Assembly: GCA_900552925.1 (NCBI GenBank)
Contig: USBH01000133.1
Location: 1 to 5,045 of the forward strand
From: an uncultured Oscillospiraceae bacterium
GTDB taxonomy: Bacteria > Bacillota > Clostridia > Oscillospirales > Acutalibacteraceae
Direction: 5' to 3'
DNA length: 5,045 nt
The notes under the pieces are model-generated. The model made no database searches. It was given only the letters and a program-made list of their open reading frames with translations, and was not told where the DNA came from. The position numbers and the translations under genes were made by a program. Of the stretch, positions 4,681 through 5,045 are shown in pieces; positions within the stretch are counted from its first letter, which is position 1; the number at the start of each line of letters is the position of its first letter.

Positions 4681-4997
4681 TCACTTAAGGCGCTTGCCGA
4701 TCTTTTCGCGCATGAATTCGCGGAAGCTCTCGGCGTCGCCCTGCTCAAAGCCGTCTTTTGCGATGAAGTAGGTGTTCTCCTCGCCGAAATACATATAGAA
4801 GTATTCCTTCGTCTCGTACATCCGGGTAATCTGGAAGTACGGGTGCAGGTTCGAGGCCTGCAGGCCGGTGATGCGGAAATCGCCCTCGTAGAAGTAATAG
4901 GCCGCCTTGCGGCTTCTCATCTTGCTGTACGAGCGGATCATCGCCTTGGTGACCGAGGTGCTCGCGGTGGCGATCTTGTAGACGCTGTAGACGATGC
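4681..4997 (-). CDS. YcxB-like protein, C-terminal fragment
   Basis: The last 104 codons of a gene are visible; its 5' part is missing because genomic sequence ends where adapter begins at 4998. An internal ATG at 4939-4941 is not the start: the frame stays open and protein-like (IVYSVYKIATASTSVTKA) right up to the adapter. The segment FYEGDFRITGLQASN, the motif ITRMYETKEYFYMYFGEE, the strand TYFIAKDGF and the final helix ESFREFMREKIG match the C-terminal YcxB-like domain, in which a beta-sandwich with an 'E[TS]k-[FY]' strand is followed by 'i.K..F' and a terminal helix. Such proteins usually carry two N-terminal membrane segments, which would be in the missing part. The role of the family is unknown. 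No intrinsic terminator is evident before mtnN, so readthrough from this gene into mtnN is possible. Confidence 0.65.
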
Positions 4998-5045
4998 CTG
5001 TCTCTTATACACATCTGACGCTGCCGACGAATTAGACGGTGTAGA
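4998..5045. other. Illumina Nextera adapter, i5 index and P5 remnant (not genomic)
   Basis: From 4998 the sequence reads CTGTCTCTTATACACATCT (4998-5016), the Tn5 mosaic end, then GACGCTGCCGACGA (5017-5030), completing the reverse complement of the Nextera read 1 adapter. Next is ATTAGACG (5031-5038), the reverse complement of i5 index CGTCTAAT (S510 in the Nextera XT set as I remember it), then GTGTAGA (5039-5045), the start of the reverse-complemented P5 oligonucleotide. This is read-through of a short library fragment left untrimmed at a contig end. Nothing after 4997 should be annotated biologically. Confidence 0.98.

Noticed and set aside
4745..5014. Minus-strand ORF of 89 codons starting MCIRDR
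   Set aside because: Its start codon lies in the Nextera mosaic end, and the rest is an out-of-frame reading of the YcxB-like gene, rich in His, Arg and Gln as expected for a shadow frame.
1..5045. tRNA, rRNA, CRISPR arrays, insertion sequences, phage attachment sites
   Set aside because: No cloverleaf, rRNA-like segment, spaced direct repeats or transposase-like ORF was seen. The Tn5 mosaic end at 4998 is from library preparation, not a resident transposon.

Overview
The window is a GC-rich (by eye about 60% G+C) bacterial contig end. Every gene I can support lies on the minus strand, so the biological reading direction is from high to low coordinates. Strong Shine-Dalgarno sites (AAAGGGG, GGAGGTG), sigma-A type promoters and the mix of families (YhfC, YcxB-like, cytosolic GH27, M29 aminopeptidase, a small CxxC protein) suggest a Gram-positive, Clostridia-like gut anaerobe. 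That placement is inference; no marker gene is present.

Layout in transcription order. (1) At the right edge is the 3' end of a YcxB-like membrane protein gene (4681-4997), cut off by about 48 bases of Illumina Nextera adapter, i5 index and P5 sequence (4998-5045) that are not genomic. (2) After a 108-base promoter region comes a closely packed five-gene run: mtnN (MTA/SAH nucleosidase), a GH27 alpha-galactosidase, a 67-residue zinc-ribbon-like protein sharing one base with the galactosidase gene, a cyclase-family metallohydrolase and a YhfC-type intramembrane protease. The gaps are 24, -1, 63 and 5 bases. The 63-base gap holds a GC hairpin followed by a short T-run. (3) A 311-base gap (667-977) holds a well-formed promoter, a 19-codon leader ORF with an excellent ribosome binding site, and an intrinsic-terminator hairpin just after the leader stop codon. 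This looks like an attenuator controlling the next gene. (4) purE (class I N5-CAIR mutase) follows, then after 30 bases the 5' end of an M29-family aminopeptidase gene that runs off the left edge.

How they work together: purE makes CAIR in IMP synthesis and appears to be controlled by leader-peptide attenuation. mtnN recycles or detoxifies methylthioadenosine and S-adenosylhomocysteine. The galactosidase releases galactose from imported alpha-galactosides, since it has no signal peptide. The small zinc protein, cyclase-family enzyme and YhfC protease have no obvious shared pathway; their coupling is seen as gene spacing only.

The most interesting biology is the purE leader. The most important technical point is the adapter at the right end, which creates a spurious ORF starting MCIRDR.
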